From positions 186,001-250,000 of the forward strand of contig NZ_JAPHUF010000012.1 in assembly GCF_026196735.1 (NCBI RefSeq): 64,000 bases of DNA, written 5' to 3'. Positions 17,522 to 26,488 of this stretch are shown in pieces; positions within the stretch are counted from its first letter, which is position 1; every line of letters begins with the position of its first letter. This DNA comes from Sulfurimonas sp. GTDB lineage: Bacteria > Campylobacterota > Campylobacteria > Campylobacterales > Sulfurimonadaceae. Both the position numbers and the translations under genes were made by a program. The notes beneath the pieces were generated by a model, which was not told the DNA's origin, ran no database searches, and was given only the letters and a program-made list of their open reading frames with translations.

Positions 17522-19039
17522 GTGAAGCAACATATTGGGAAAATAATAGCAATATTCTTTGTATTAATAAGTGTATATTTATTTATTTCATATGATGTTT
17601 CGCAAAAGCTCGGTCGGTTTGTTGTCGTTATGGGTAATATAACTCATGCTCTTCAAAACGCGAAACATGCCTATGAAGAAGAGTTTTTTGAGATTAGTGA
17701 TGATGAGCTAAAAGATATCAACATCACTAAAATGGCCAAAGAATTTAAAAGCCTGATTGATAAGAAAAAAGAGGCTAAAGTTGTTGGTTCAAAAGCCCCA
17801 TCAGAAATTCAAGCTGATGAAATCAGAGAAGAAGAAATTCCTACACACGATAGAACACGAGCAGTAAAAGCAAAAATAGTAAAGCTTGAAGATCTGCCTG
17901 ATAAATTCAAACCGCTTAAACAATTTTTACATGAGCCATTTAAAATGGGAGCATGTCAAATATGTCATACTTCTAAAAATAACAAACCCGGCGAACTTGT
18001 TAAAAAGAATATTACAGATATATGTTATTCGTGTCACAAAACAAGATATACGAAAAAATTTGATCACAAGCCTGTAAAAGACGGTAAATGTATGGATTGT
18101 CACGATCCGCATCAGGCAAATACTAAAAGTCTTTTAAAATCTGATTCTGTAAATAATCTATGTATGAAGTGCCATGATCAAAAAAGCACATTTAAAGCAA
18201 AAGCCAAAAAACAGTTTGTAGATATGAGTTTGGGTGTTAAGCATAAACCTATAGTTGAAAAGAGTTGTTTAGAGTGTCATGATGCGCATACGGCGGATCA
18301 TAAATCACTTCTGAATTTTGATGCTAAAATGGATCTATGTTTAGACTGTCATGATGATGAAAAAGAGGCTGTTACTCATTCTAAGTTTAAACACGGCGGT
18401 GTTAATACGAGTAAAAAACGATGTTTAGAGTGTCATGATCCTCATGCTACTAAATATAAAAAACTGCTTAAAATTGACCCGGTAGCTACATGTTTAAATT
18501 GTCATGATAAAGAAGTCAAATCTGATGAAGATGGCGGAATGCTTATGAATATGAAAAAGCATTTAGAAGAAAATCCAAACTGGCATAAACCAATCAAAGA
18601 TTTCAAAAAAGAGGGTGGCTGTTCTGCATGTCATGCTCCTCACGGTTCAGATAACTTTAGTATTTTGAAGAAATCATTTACTAAAAATTTCTATGCTGAT
18701 TTAGAGAATAAAGACTTTTTCTGTTTTGAGTGTCATACAGAAAAGAAAATTACTAAGCAGTTTATTACTAATTCATCAGAGCATAATATTACCGGCTTTA
18801 GAGATGGCGAAGTTAATCTGCATTATCTACATGTAAATGATAGAAAAGGCAGATCTTGTAAAGCGTGTCATGATGAACATGCGTCCAAGTACAATAATCT
18901 GATTCGTGATTATACAGATTTTAACGGTGTAAGATTTCCACTACGATATATAGAGACAACAGAGGGTGGATCATGTGCTCCAGCTTGTCATAAAAAGTTT
19001 GGATATGACCGCGTCAATCCGGTAGGAATTGGCCAGTGA
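17522..19039 (+). CDS. Membrane-anchored multiheme cytochrome c (11 CXXCH plus CX3CH)
   Basis: The 505-residue product starts at GTG behind AGGAG. An N-terminal helix (about 5-25) anchors it. A charged coiled region to about residue 125 follows. The heme region has eleven CXXCH motifs (CQICH, CYSCH, CMDCH, CMKCH, CLECH, CLDCH, CLECH, CLNCH, CSACH, CFECH, CKACH) and a final CX3CH ('CAPACHKKFG'). Most are of the doubled-CXXCH 'CHDPH' type. It presumably relays electrons from the NapC-type protein along the periplasm. The next gene overlaps its stop by 4 bp. Confidence 0.9.
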   Translation: MKQHIGKIIAIFFVLISVYLFISYDVSQKLGRFVVVMGNITHALQNAKHAYEEEFFEISDDELKDINITKMAKEFKSLIDKKKEAKVVGSKAPSEIQADEIREEEIPTHDRTRAVKAKIVKLEDLPDKFKPLKQFLHEPFKMGACQICHTSKNNKPGELVKKNITDICYSCHKTRYTKKFDHKPVKDGKCMDCHDPHQANTKSLLKSDSVNNLCMKCHDQKSTFKAKAKKQFVDMSLGVKHKPIVEKSCLECHDAHTADHKSLLNFDAKMDLCLDCHDDEKEAVTHSKFKHGGVNTSKKRCLECHDPHATKYKKLLKIDPVATCLNCHDKEVKSDEDGGMLMNMKKHLEENPNWHKPIKDFKKEGGCSACHAPHGSDNFSILKKSFTKNFYADLENKDFFCFECHTEKKITKQFITNSSEHNITGFRDGEVNLHYLHVNDRKGRSCKACHDEHASKYNNLIRDYTDFNGVRFPLRYIETTEGGSCAPACHKKFGYDRVNPVGIGQ

Positions 19040-19971
19040 AGCAAGTAAGCTCGTTTGTAGGGGTATTTATACTCCTGTGTATGAGCTTTGCTAACCTGTT
19101 TGCACAAGGCAAATTCATCGAAATTATCTCTCCTGAAGATAATAAACTGCAAACTGAATTGACAATGAATGTTGTTGTCAGTATTAAAAAGCAGAGTGCA
19201 GATTATATTAAAATAATTACGCCCGTAGAGCAAATAATTATGGATATTAACAGTTCCAAAGCACTACAGTGTAAAAACATTTCATTAAAATTAGGTGAAA
19301 ATACTGTTATAGTCCGTACATATAAAAATAAAGCATTGGTTGAAGAAAAAAGAAGACATATTTATGTCTCATCAGAACTTTATCATCAGTTTAAATACCC
19401 TCCCATAAAGTACAAACAGAGCTACTTTCATAATGATGCCAATGAAAAACTATGCGCTACATGTCATGATATGAGTGTTAATGAGGTTAAAGGTGTAGCA
19501 TTTAAAGATGTTACGAAATCAAATTGTTACCAATGCCATAAAAATGTTACAAAAGGGAAATTTGCTCATGCACCTGCGGTTAATTGGTTATGTACATCTT
19601 GTCATAAAACAAACAATAAAGATAAGACCAAGTATACTACGCCAAAGGTTGTTAATGAATCATGTTTTGAGTGCCATAAAGATAATAAAAAGCTGTGGAG
19701 CAGTGCCAAATACAAACATGAACCTCTAGATGCCGGTAACTGTAGTAAATGCCATAACTCACATGCCTCTCCTTATAGTATGTTTTTGCGTAAACCTGTT
19801 AATGAGATATGTGTGGGATGCCATGCGGATAAACATATTCAAGCAAGAGAGAGTAAAAACTCAAAATGTGGATATAATGACACTAAGTTGTGTACAAGTT
19901 GTCACACACCGCATGCATCAAATAAGCCATTTTTTGTAAAAAATGCATCAGAAAAAAAGGAGAAAAAGTGA
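19036..19971 (+). CDS. Exported heptaheme cytochrome c with N-terminal Ig-like domain
   Basis: The 311-residue product starts at a GTG overlapping the previous stop. After a signal peptide (about 1-23) comes an all-beta domain of about 90 residues ('FIEIISPEDNKLQTELTMNV...LGENTVIVRTY'), resembling Ig-like/carbohydrate-active accessory folds. Seven CXXCH sites follow (CATCH, CYQCH, CTSCH, CFECH, CSKCH, CVGCH, CTSCH). The protein is a tandem paralogue of the next one; they share 'CHDMSVNEVKGVAFKDVT' exactly. The combination of a beta domain and doubled-CXXCH hemes suggests docking to a surface or partner plus electron transfer. No membrane anchor is seen apart from the signal peptide. Confidence 0.88.
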   Translation: MKQVSSFVGVFILLCMSFANLFAQGKFIEIISPEDNKLQTELTMNVVVSIKKQSADYIKIITPVEQIIMDINSSKALQCKNISLKLGENTVIVRTYKNKALVEEKRRHIYVSSELYHQFKYPPIKYKQSYFHNDANEKLCATCHDMSVNEVKGVAFKDVTKSNCYQCHKNVTKGKFAHAPAVNWLCTSCHKTNNKDKTKYTTPKVVNESCFECHKDNKKLWSSAKYKHEPLDAGNCSKCHNSHASPYSMFLRKPVNEICVGCHADKHIQARESKNSKCGYNDTKLCTSCHTPHASNKPFFVKNASEKKEKK

Positions 19972-20978
19972 GACGCAGTATGTTGTTAAGCTATATGGTG
20001 TTTATAATGCTGTTTTCACTATCGCTTTTTGCTCAGCAAGCACAACTCTTAAAGATTGTCGCTCCATCTCCAACTCAAATAAGTCAAGAGAATATTGTCT
20101 CATTTGTAATTGAAGCTGACAAGTCCACAGTCGACTTGATAACAATCACTACAGATGCGAATGCAACATTTAATATTCAAGTAAACCCAAATAAAACTCA
20201 CTATTGTAAAACCATAAATTTGCATTTGGGAGAGAATATAATAGATGTAGCGGGATACAAGAGCAACACTCTCGTATCAGAACAAAAACGAAAAGTTTTT
20301 TTAGAATCTAAAGTTCATAAAGAGTACAGGTATCCACCACAGCAATACAAGCGTGAGTATTTTCATAATGAAACAAATGAAAAAGTTTGTGCTTCGTGTC
20401 ATGATATGAGTGTCAACGAGGTTAAAGGTGTGGCATTTAAAGATGTTACAAAATCTAACTGTTATCAGTGTCACAATCAAGTTGCATCAAAGAAGCATGC
20501 TCATGCTCCATCGGTTAACTGGCTTTGTACTTCTTGCCATAACGGTAAAGTTGGAACATTTAATGAAGCTGATAGAAATAAGTCAAAATATACAGTCCCT
20601 GATCCTATCGGGCCTCTGTGTTTTTCATGTCATGAAAAAAACGAAGAAAAGTGGGGCGATAAACGCTTTACCCACGAACCAACTGAAGCTGGGCGATGTA
20701 ACAAATGTCATAATTCGCACTCCGAGGAAAATGAATTTTATCTGAGAAAAGATTCTTGGAACTTATGTACAGGTTGTCATAAAGACAAAATAGAGGGTAT
20801 GCATATTGTAAAAACATTTGGAAGAAAGGCACATCCTACTCATAATGTTAAGGATCCCTCAAGACCCGGTAAAGATTTATCTTGTATAAGTTGTCACAAT
20901 CCTCACGCATCAAATGCTTCATTTCTTCTACAAAGTGAATCGGTAATGGGAATATGTTCTCGTTGCCATAAAAAGTAA
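19968..20978 (+). CDS. Exported octaheme cytochrome c with N-terminal Ig-like domain
   Basis: The 336-residue product starts at a GTG overlapping the previous stop by 4 bp. It repeats the architecture of its neighbour: signal peptide (about 1-22), beta domain to about residue 112, then eight CXXCH sites (CASCH, CYQCH, CTSCH, CFSCH, CNKCH, CTGCH, CISCH, CSRCH). The extra heme lies at the C-terminus. A weak hairpin follows the stop, so it ends the NapC operon. As a likely periplasmic or extracellular electron carrier it has no assigned acceptor. Confidence 0.88.
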   Translation: MRRSMLLSYMVFIMLFSLSLFAQQAQLLKIVAPSPTQISQENIVSFVIEADKSTVDLITITTDANATFNIQVNPNKTHYCKTINLHLGENIIDVAGYKSNTLVSEQKRKVFLESKVHKEYRYPPQQYKREYFHNETNEKVCASCHDMSVNEVKGVAFKDVTKSNCYQCHNQVASKKHAHAPSVNWLCTSCHNGKVGTFNEADRNKSKYTVPDPIGPLCFSCHEKNEEKWGDKRFTHEPTEAGRCNKCHNSHSEENEFYLRKDSWNLCTGCHKDKIEGMHIVKTFGRKAHPTHNVKDPSRPGKDLSCISCHNPHASNASFLLQSESVMGICSRCHKK

Positions 20979-20979
20979 G

Positions 20980-20996
20980 AACTGATTTAAACAGTT
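20980..20996 (+). terminator. Weak hairpin after the NapC/multiheme operon
   Basis: A 5-bp stem (AACTG / CAGTT) with a 7-base loop immediately follows the stop codon and is followed by T-rich sequence. It may end the cytochrome operon before the alaS promoter. Confidence 0.4.
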
Positions 20997-21013
20997 TTAT
21001 CATCATTTTTAGA

Positions 21014-21019
21014 TATAAT
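21014..21019 (+). promoter_or_regulatory. -10 element of alaS
   Basis: A consensus TATAAT lies 29 bp before the chosen alaS start. Initiation near 21026 leaves a leader long enough for the ATG at 21048 but almost none for the in-frame ATG at 21033, which supports the downstream start. Confidence 0.6.
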
Positions 21020-21047
21020 CGCGTAATTTTTTATGCGAGAAGCAATT

Positions 21048-23597
21048 ATGGATATTAGAGAAGAATTTTTAAAATTTTTTGAGTCAAAAAACCACGAGAG
21101 AATAGCAAGTGCCCCTCTTGTTCCTGATGATGCAACACTGCTTTTTAACAATGCAGGCATGGTACCTTTTAAATCAATTTTTACAGGAGAGATACCTACT
21201 CCTGCAAACCCGCGTGCCACTTCGTGTCAGACATGTATCAGAGCCGGTGGAAAACACAATGATTTGGAAAATGTCGGACATACTGCGAGACATCATACAT
21301 TTTTTGAGATGCTTGGTAATTTCAGCTTTGGAGATTACTTCAAAGAAGAAGCTATAGCTTATGCTTGGGAGTTCATCACTGAGGTTATTAAACTTCCAGT
21401 TGATAAACTTTGGGTTACTGTTCATGAGAGTGATGATGAGGCTGAAGAGTTGTGGCAAAAACATGTCTCTAAAGATAGAATCATGAGATTTGGTGATGCA
21501 GACAACTTCTGGTCTATGGGTGATACAGGAGCATGCGGTCCTTGTAGTGAGATATTTTATGACCAAGGCGAAGAGAACTTCAATGGTCCCGAAGATAAAA
21601 TGGGCGGTGAAGGTGATAGATTTTTAGAGATTTGGAACCTTGTTTTTATGCAGTATGAAAAAAATGCAAAGGGAGAGATGACACCGCTTCCAAAACCTTC
21701 AATAGATACAGGTATGGGACTTGAGAGAGTTGTAGCAATAAAAGAGGGAAAAACAAGTAATTATGACTCATCTCTTTTTATGCCGATTATTCTAAGTGTA
21801 GAAAAATTAATAGGCAAAGAGTATGAGTATGCTAGCGGAGCTTCTTACCGTGTAATCGCAGACCACATCAGAACGGCACTTTTTCTTTTAGCTCAAGGTA
21901 TTAACTTCTCAAACGAAGGGCGCGGATATGTTCTTCGCCGTATACTTAGACGCGCAGTAAGACATGGTTACCTACTTGGTTTTAGAGAACCGTTTATGCA
22001 TAAACTAGTTTATGATGTTATAGCTATTATGGGCGGTGAATATGATTATCTGGCTGTTAAATCTGCAGCAGTTAAAGAGCAGATAGAACTTGAAGAGGCT
22101 AGATTTTTTAAGACTATTGAGTCTGGAATTGAGCTGTTTAATGAAGAGCTAAAAAATACTAAAGAGACTTTTAGCGGCGAAGTAGCATTTAAACTTTATG
22201 ACACCTTTGGTTTTCCATTAGACTTAACAGAAGATATGTTAAAAGAGAAAAATCTTAAGCTTGACTCTGCTAAATTTGAAGAGTTGATGACAGAGCAGAG
22301 AACTCGCGCTAAAGCTGCTTGGAAAGGCAGTGGAGATGACGCAGTTCATGGAGACTTTAAAGAACTTTTAGAAAAATTTGGGGAGAACACTTTTGTCGGT
22401 TATGAATTTTTAGAGCACTCAGGGGAAGTGCTAGCACTTCTTGATGAGAACTTTAAACATGTAGATGTCTTAAAGGAAAACTCAAAAGGCTGGGTACTTT
22501 TAGATATTACTCCTTTTTATGCTGAATCCGGTGGACAGACAGGAGATATAGGCGAGTTAAAAGGGTATGCAAAAGTAGAAGATACAAGAAAGTTTTTTGA
22601 TCTTAATCTTTCACAAATCTCTGTAAGTGGTGAGATTAAAGTTGGAGATGTTGTCGATTCAATAGTTGATATTTCCAGAAATGAGATCATCAAACACCAC
22701 TCGGCAACTCACCTTTTACATGCTGTTCTTTATGATGTTTTAGGAGACCATATCTCTCAGGCGGGTTCATTGGTTGATACGGATAAACTAAGATTTGATT
22801 TTTCTCATCCAAAAGCACTTACAGAGGCTGAATTAGCCGAAATAGAGACAAGAGTAAACAATGATGTGCTCAGAGCAATAGATACTAAAACAGAAGTTAT
22901 GGGTATTGAAGATGCTAAAGAGTCCGGTGCAAAAGCTCAGTTTGGCGAGAAGTACGGAGATGAGGTTAGAGTTGTTAGTTTTGCAGATGCTTCTGTAGAG
23001 TTTTGTGGCGGAGTACATGTAAGTAACTCTGCGCAAATCGGCTCATTTATAATCACAAAAGAGAGTGGTGTAAGTGCCGGTGTTCGCCGTATAGAAGCAG
23101 TTTGCGGAAATGCAGCGTATAAGCACTTCACTGAGCAGAGAAGACTTATAAAAGAGGCTCAAACAGAGGTTAAAAACTTGGATATCTTAGCAGGTATCAA
23201 CAGAATGAAATCAAATATTAAAGAGTTAAAAGATGAACTTGTAGAAGCTCAAAACTCTGCAAAAGTAGAGATAACTACTAATGAAATCAACGGTGTTTCA
23301 GTTGTAGTTGAAGAACTGACAAGCGGTGATATCAAAGAAGCTATAGATGAGCTTAAAAATAAAAATGAAAAACTTTGCGCAATGTTATTTCAAGTTAAGG
23401 GCGATAAAATTCTAATCGCAGCCGGCGTTAAAAATGCTGAGGCAAAAGCAGGTGACTGGATCAAGAAAATTGCTCCAATACTTGGAGGCGGCGGTGGTGG
23501 CCGTCCAGATTTCGCTCAAGCGGGCGGAAAAGATGTTTCTAAATTGGCAGAGGCTAAAGAAGAAGCATTAAAATTTATAACAGAGGTTTTATCTTAG
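21048..23597 (+). CDS. alaS: Alanyl-tRNA synthetase
   Basis: The enzyme charges tRNA-Ala. I choose the ATG at 21048 (849 residues, protein beginning [11 protein letters not shown]), because it follows GAGAAG and gives the usual AlaRS N-terminus; an ATG five codons upstream is possible. The class II catalytic core covers about 1-240 ('[22 protein letters not shown]', '[12 protein letters not shown]'). The editing domain has '[12 protein letters not shown]' near residue 550 and 'CGGVHV' near 650. The C-terminal DHHA1 domain ends in '[15 protein letters not shown]'. Length and motifs are complete. The downstream membrane gene overlaps its last base. Confidence 0.97.
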   Translation: MDIREEFLKFFESKNHERIASAPLVPDDATLLFNNAGMVPFKSIFTGEIPTPANPRATSCQTCIRAGGKHNDLENVGHTARHHTFFEMLGNFSFGDYFKEEAIAYAWEFITEVIKLPVDKLWVTVHESDDEAEELWQKHVSKDRIMRFGDADNFWSMGDTGACGPCSEIFYDQGEENFNGPEDKMGGEGDRFLEIWNLVFMQYEKNAKGEMTPLPKPSIDTGMGLERVVAIKEGKTSNYDSSLFMPIILSVEKLIGKEYEYASGASYRVIADHIRTALFLLAQGINFSNEGRGYVLRRILRRAVRHGYLLGFREPFMHKLVYDVIAIMGGEYDYLAVKSAAVKEQIELEEARFFKTIESGIELFNEELKNTKETFSGEVAFKLYDTFGFPLDLTEDMLKEKNLKLDSAKFEELMTEQRTRAKAAWKGSGDDAVHGDFKELLEKFGENTFVGYEFLEHSGEVLALLDENFKHVDVLKENSKGWVLLDITPFYAESGGQTGDIGELKGYAKVEDTRKFFDLNLSQISVSGEIKVGDVVDSIVDISRNEIIKHHSATHLLHAVLYDVLGDHISQAGSLVDTDKLRFDFSHPKALTEAELAEIETRVNNDVLRAIDTKTEVMGIEDAKESGAKAQFGEKYGDEVRVVSFADASVEFCGGVHVSNSAQIGSFIITKESGVSAGVRRIEAVCGNAAYKHFTEQRRLIKEAQTEVKNLDILAGINRMKSNIKELKDELVEAQNSAKVEITTNEINGVSVVVEELTSGDIKEAIDELKNKNEKLCAMLFQVKGDKILIAAGVKNAEAKAGDWIKKIAPILGGGGGGRPDFAQAGGKDVSKLAEAKEEALKFITEVLS

Positions 23598-24079
23598 TGC
23601 AAGAAATATTTTTAGAAAATAAAACAATTATAGTTTTTTTACATGTTATTAGTGCGGTAGTGTGGGTTGGTGGTATGATAGCGATGCGTTTTGCTGCTCA
23701 TCAGTCATTTATGACAATTGAGTCTCCGCAAAAAAGATTAGAACATATAGCACATGCCCTAAAGAGATTATTTACTATAGTTTTTCCATTTGTGATTATC
23801 TTAATTATTACAGCCGTTTTTATGCTGATAGGTTATGACATAAAAAACACTGATTTTAATTCAATAGCTCATGCTAAAGAAGGCATATGGGTTGTTATGT
23901 TTATAAGTCTTATGGTTATGATTAGCAGAAGAAATAAAGGTGTAAAGTTTTTAAACAGCGGCGATACTTTTAGGGCTAAAGAGCAGATAGAAATCATTGG
24001 TAAATATATGGTTCCTATAAATATTATACTTGGCATATGTGCAATCTTCTTGGGAACTTTAGTATCTAGTTCTATCTAA
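23597..24079 (+). CDS. Four-helix inner-membrane protein, CopD-like
   Basis: The 160-residue product starts at a GTG that overlaps the alaS stop by one base. Four hydrophobic segments lie at about 10-30, 53-78, 92-108 and 133-157. The first contains 'LHVISAVVWVGGMIAMRF', which resembles the His/Trp signature of CopD-type and related small cytochrome b-like membrane proteins. The function is unknown; a heme or metal role would be speculative. It is sandwiched between alaS and maf with single-base overlaps, an arrangement that suggests co-expression. Confidence 0.75.
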   Translation: MQEIFLENKTIIVFLHVISAVVWVGGMIAMRFAAHQSFMTIESPQKRLEHIAHALKRLFTIVFPFVIILIITAVFMLIGYDIKNTDFNSIAHAKEGIWVVMFISLMVMISRRNKGVKFLNSGDTFRAKEQIEIIGKYMVPINIILGICAIFLGTLVSSSI

Positions 24080-24624
24080 TGATACGACTTGCTTCTTCTT
24101 CACAAACTCGTGCTCAGCTTCTTTTGGGCACGGGCATAGAGTTCATTCAAGAAGCAAAAGATTTTGATGAAGACAGCATAATAGCAACATCCGCAAAAAA
24201 CTTTGTATATCAAGCAACACTCGGAAAATATGAAACAAATCTAAAAGCTTTTGGATTCAGCGATTATCCGCTTTTAGTTGCAGATACGGTTGTAACATCT
24301 CAAGGTCAAATCCTTCGTAAAGCAAAGTGTATTGACGATGCTAGAAATATATTAATGACTCAAAGCGGAAGTATCACCAGCATAATTACATGTATGATTT
24401 ACCAAAGTTGTAAAATGAAACTTATTGATATATCTTCAACGGATTATATTTTTAGTGATTTTGATATGGATGATTTAGAAGATTATCTATCTAGCGGTGA
24501 GTGGCGAGGAAAAGCCGGAGCATGCATGGTTGAGGGTTTTTGCAAGCCTTATATCAAAGAAGTTAGAGGTTTTGAGTCTACAGCGATGGGCTTAAATACT
24601 GAAGTTTTAAAGAGATTTATATAA
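24079..24624 (+). CDS. maf: Maf-like nucleotide pyrophosphatase
   Basis: The 181-residue product belongs to the Maf/HAM1-like family, which hydrolyses non-canonical or canonical nucleoside triphosphates to monophosphates and is linked to cell-division arrest. Visible motifs are the N-terminal 'LASSSQTRAQLL' loop, 'VADTVVTSQGQILRKAK' with the catalytic Asp, 'DARNILMTQSGS' and 'SGEWRGKAGACMVEG'. Length matches the family. Its start overlaps the preceding stop by one base. Confidence 0.93.
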   Translation: MIRLASSSQTRAQLLLGTGIEFIQEAKDFDEDSIIATSAKNFVYQATLGKYETNLKAFGFSDYPLLVADTVVTSQGQILRKAKCIDDARNILMTQSGSITSIITCMIYQSCKMKLIDISSTDYIFSDFDMDDLEDYLSSGEWRGKAGACMVEGFCKPYIKEVRGFESTAMGLNTEVLKRFI

Positions 24625-24669
24625 GTTAAACAAATTTAGTGATAAAATATTACAAAAAAAGGTCATGTC

Positions 24670-26484
24670 ATTTTTAAGCATTATAGATTATTTTTATTGA
24701 TATTCTCAATTTCTATGTTCCTAGTCTTTGTTGCTTGGAAATATGTGGATGTTTTAAAATCAAAAAGAATTCAATTGGAGACATCAATACAGGCAAAAGA
24801 AGCTATGTCGATGCACCAAAAAGCTGAAAACCTGATCTTACAAAAGCAAAAAGCAACAGTTGCAATTGCGTTGAGTATTGCAAATGATAAAAAATTAATT
24901 GAAAATATTGAAAATAAAAAGATACCAAGTAAATATTATGAAGAACTTGTTAAAAATTTGAGCGAAAGTACGCTATACAAAAATGTATGGATACAAGTAT
25001 TAGACAAAGACGCAACATCGCTTTATAGAAGCTGGAGCGATAAAAAAGGTGATAATTTATTGGATATAAGAGAAGATCTGCTTGAGGCTATTAAGTCGAA
25101 GAAAATCACTTGTTCCATAAGTGTTGGAAAGTTTAATCTCTCCATAAAAGCTATTGTCCCAGTATTTAAAAATGAGAAATTTATAGGCATTATAGAAGTG
25201 ATTTCACATTTCAACTCCATATCAAAAAATCTAAAAAAATCTAAAACAGACTCTATAGTCGTAGTGGCAAAAAAAGAGTATAAAAAACAGTTGACAAATC
25301 CATTTACAAAACTTTTTATTGATGATTATTATGTTGCCAACTTTGACGCACCTAAAGAGCTGATGAAGTATTTAGAAGATAATGGCATTGAAAATTACTT
25401 TAATGATGATTATAAAATAGAAAATGGTTATATTATAACTTCACATGAGTTACTTGATATCAAAAATGCCCCAATCGCTTATTTGATTATGTTTAAGAAG
25501 ATAAGTAATATTTCAAGTGTGGATTTGGATTTTTATGTATATAAATGGTTTACTATAGGAATAATTATTTTAATGAGTATAGCAATAATTATTATCGCTG
25601 TTATGTTTTATATCTACACAAGAGATAAAGATTATTATAAAGACATTATTGACACATCAAAAAATATGATTATAGTACATGACAAAAATGGAATGAAGCA
25701 AGTAAATAGAACTTTTTTCAAATACTTCAGTATGTATAGTTCACTTGAGGAGTTCAAGAAAGAACATAATTATATCTGTGATTTTTTTATCGATGAAGAT
25801 GGTTACCTGCAAAAAAATATAGACGGTATAGAGTGGGTTAAAGCTGTAGTGCAAAACAGTGAACAACATCATAAAGTAAAACTCAAAATAGGCGATAAAG
25901 AGTATTATTTTTCTGTGAGTGCCTCTATAGTTTCACAAGAAAGTAATCACATAGCTATTATTATGTCAAATATCAGTGAGCAAGAGAAATATAAAAATGA
26001 ATTGGAACATTTAAGTATCACAGACTCTTTAACAGGTATCGGAAACCGTAGATACTTTCAACAAAAAATAGAAGAAGAAACACTCAGAGCAAAACGCTAT
26101 GTAAATCCATTGTCTTTAATAATATTTGATGTTGATCATTTTAAGAAGGTTAATGACAAGTATGGACATAATGTTGGGGATGAAGTACTCAAAGAGTATA
26201 CTAAATTGGTCGCATCCATGCTTAGAACGAATGATATATTTTGTAGAATCGGTGGTGAGGAGTTTATCATCATACTTCCTCATGCAACAAAAGATGATGC
26301 CAAATCAATAGCAGAAAAATTAAGAGTAAAAATACAAGAAAGTAAAAAAATAATACCAATCACAATGAGTTTTGGTGTTGTTGAGTATATAAAGGGTGAA
26401 GATTCCGAGGCTATATTTAAAAGAGCCGATCAGGCACTATATAAAGCAAAAGATAGTGGAAGAAATATAGTAGTCACAGGATAA
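24670..26484 (+). CDS. Membrane-bound diguanylate cyclase with PAS-like and GGDEF domains
   Basis: The protein makes cyclic di-GMP. A membrane helix near the N-terminus and another near residue 290-310 bracket a periplasmic sensor region of about 240 residues. A PAS-like stretch ('MIIVHDKNGMKQVNRTFFKYF') precedes the GGDEF domain with 'DSLTGIGNRRYF', the 'RTND' inhibitory I-site and an intact 'GGEEF' active site five residues later. The start is unclear. TTG at 24697 has no ribosome-binding site and clips the helix, whereas an in-frame ATT at 24670 follows AAAAAAAGG at 7 bp and restores 'FKHYRLFLLIFSISMFL'. I use the ATT; a homopolymer error after the ATG at 24665 is the alternative. Confidence 0.87.
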   Translation: MFKHYRLFLLIFSISMFLVFVAWKYVDVLKSKRIQLETSIQAKEAMSMHQKAENLILQKQKATVAIALSIANDKKLIENIENKKIPSKYYEELVKNLSESTLYKNVWIQVLDKDATSLYRSWSDKKGDNLLDIREDLLEAIKSKKITCSISVGKFNLSIKAIVPVFKNEKFIGIIEVISHFNSISKNLKKSKTDSIVVVAKKEYKKQLTNPFTKLFIDDYYVANFDAPKELMKYLEDNGIENYFNDDYKIENGYIITSHELLDIKNAPIAYLIMFKKISNISSVDLDFYVYKWFTIGIIILMSIAIIIIAVMFYIYTRDKDYYKDIIDTSKNMIIVHDKNGMKQVNRTFFKYFSMYSSLEEFKKEHNYICDFFIDEDGYLQKNIDGIEWVKAVVQNSEQHHKVKLKIGDKEYYFSVSASIVSQESNHIAIIMSNISEQEKYKNELEHLSITDSLTGIGNRRYFQQKIEEETLRAKRYVNPLSLIIFDVDHFKKVNDKYGHNVGDEVLKEYTKLVASMLRTNDIFCRIGGEEFIIILPHATKDDAKSIAEKLRVKIQESKKIIPITMSFGVVEYIKGEDSEAIFKRADQALYKAKDSGRNIVVTG

Positions 26485-26488
26485 TCGT

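Noticed and set aside
23487-23499. Run of six Gly codons in alaS considered as a repeat expansion
   Set aside because: A Gly-rich loop is a normal part of the C-terminal DHHA1 domain of alanyl-tRNA synthetases.
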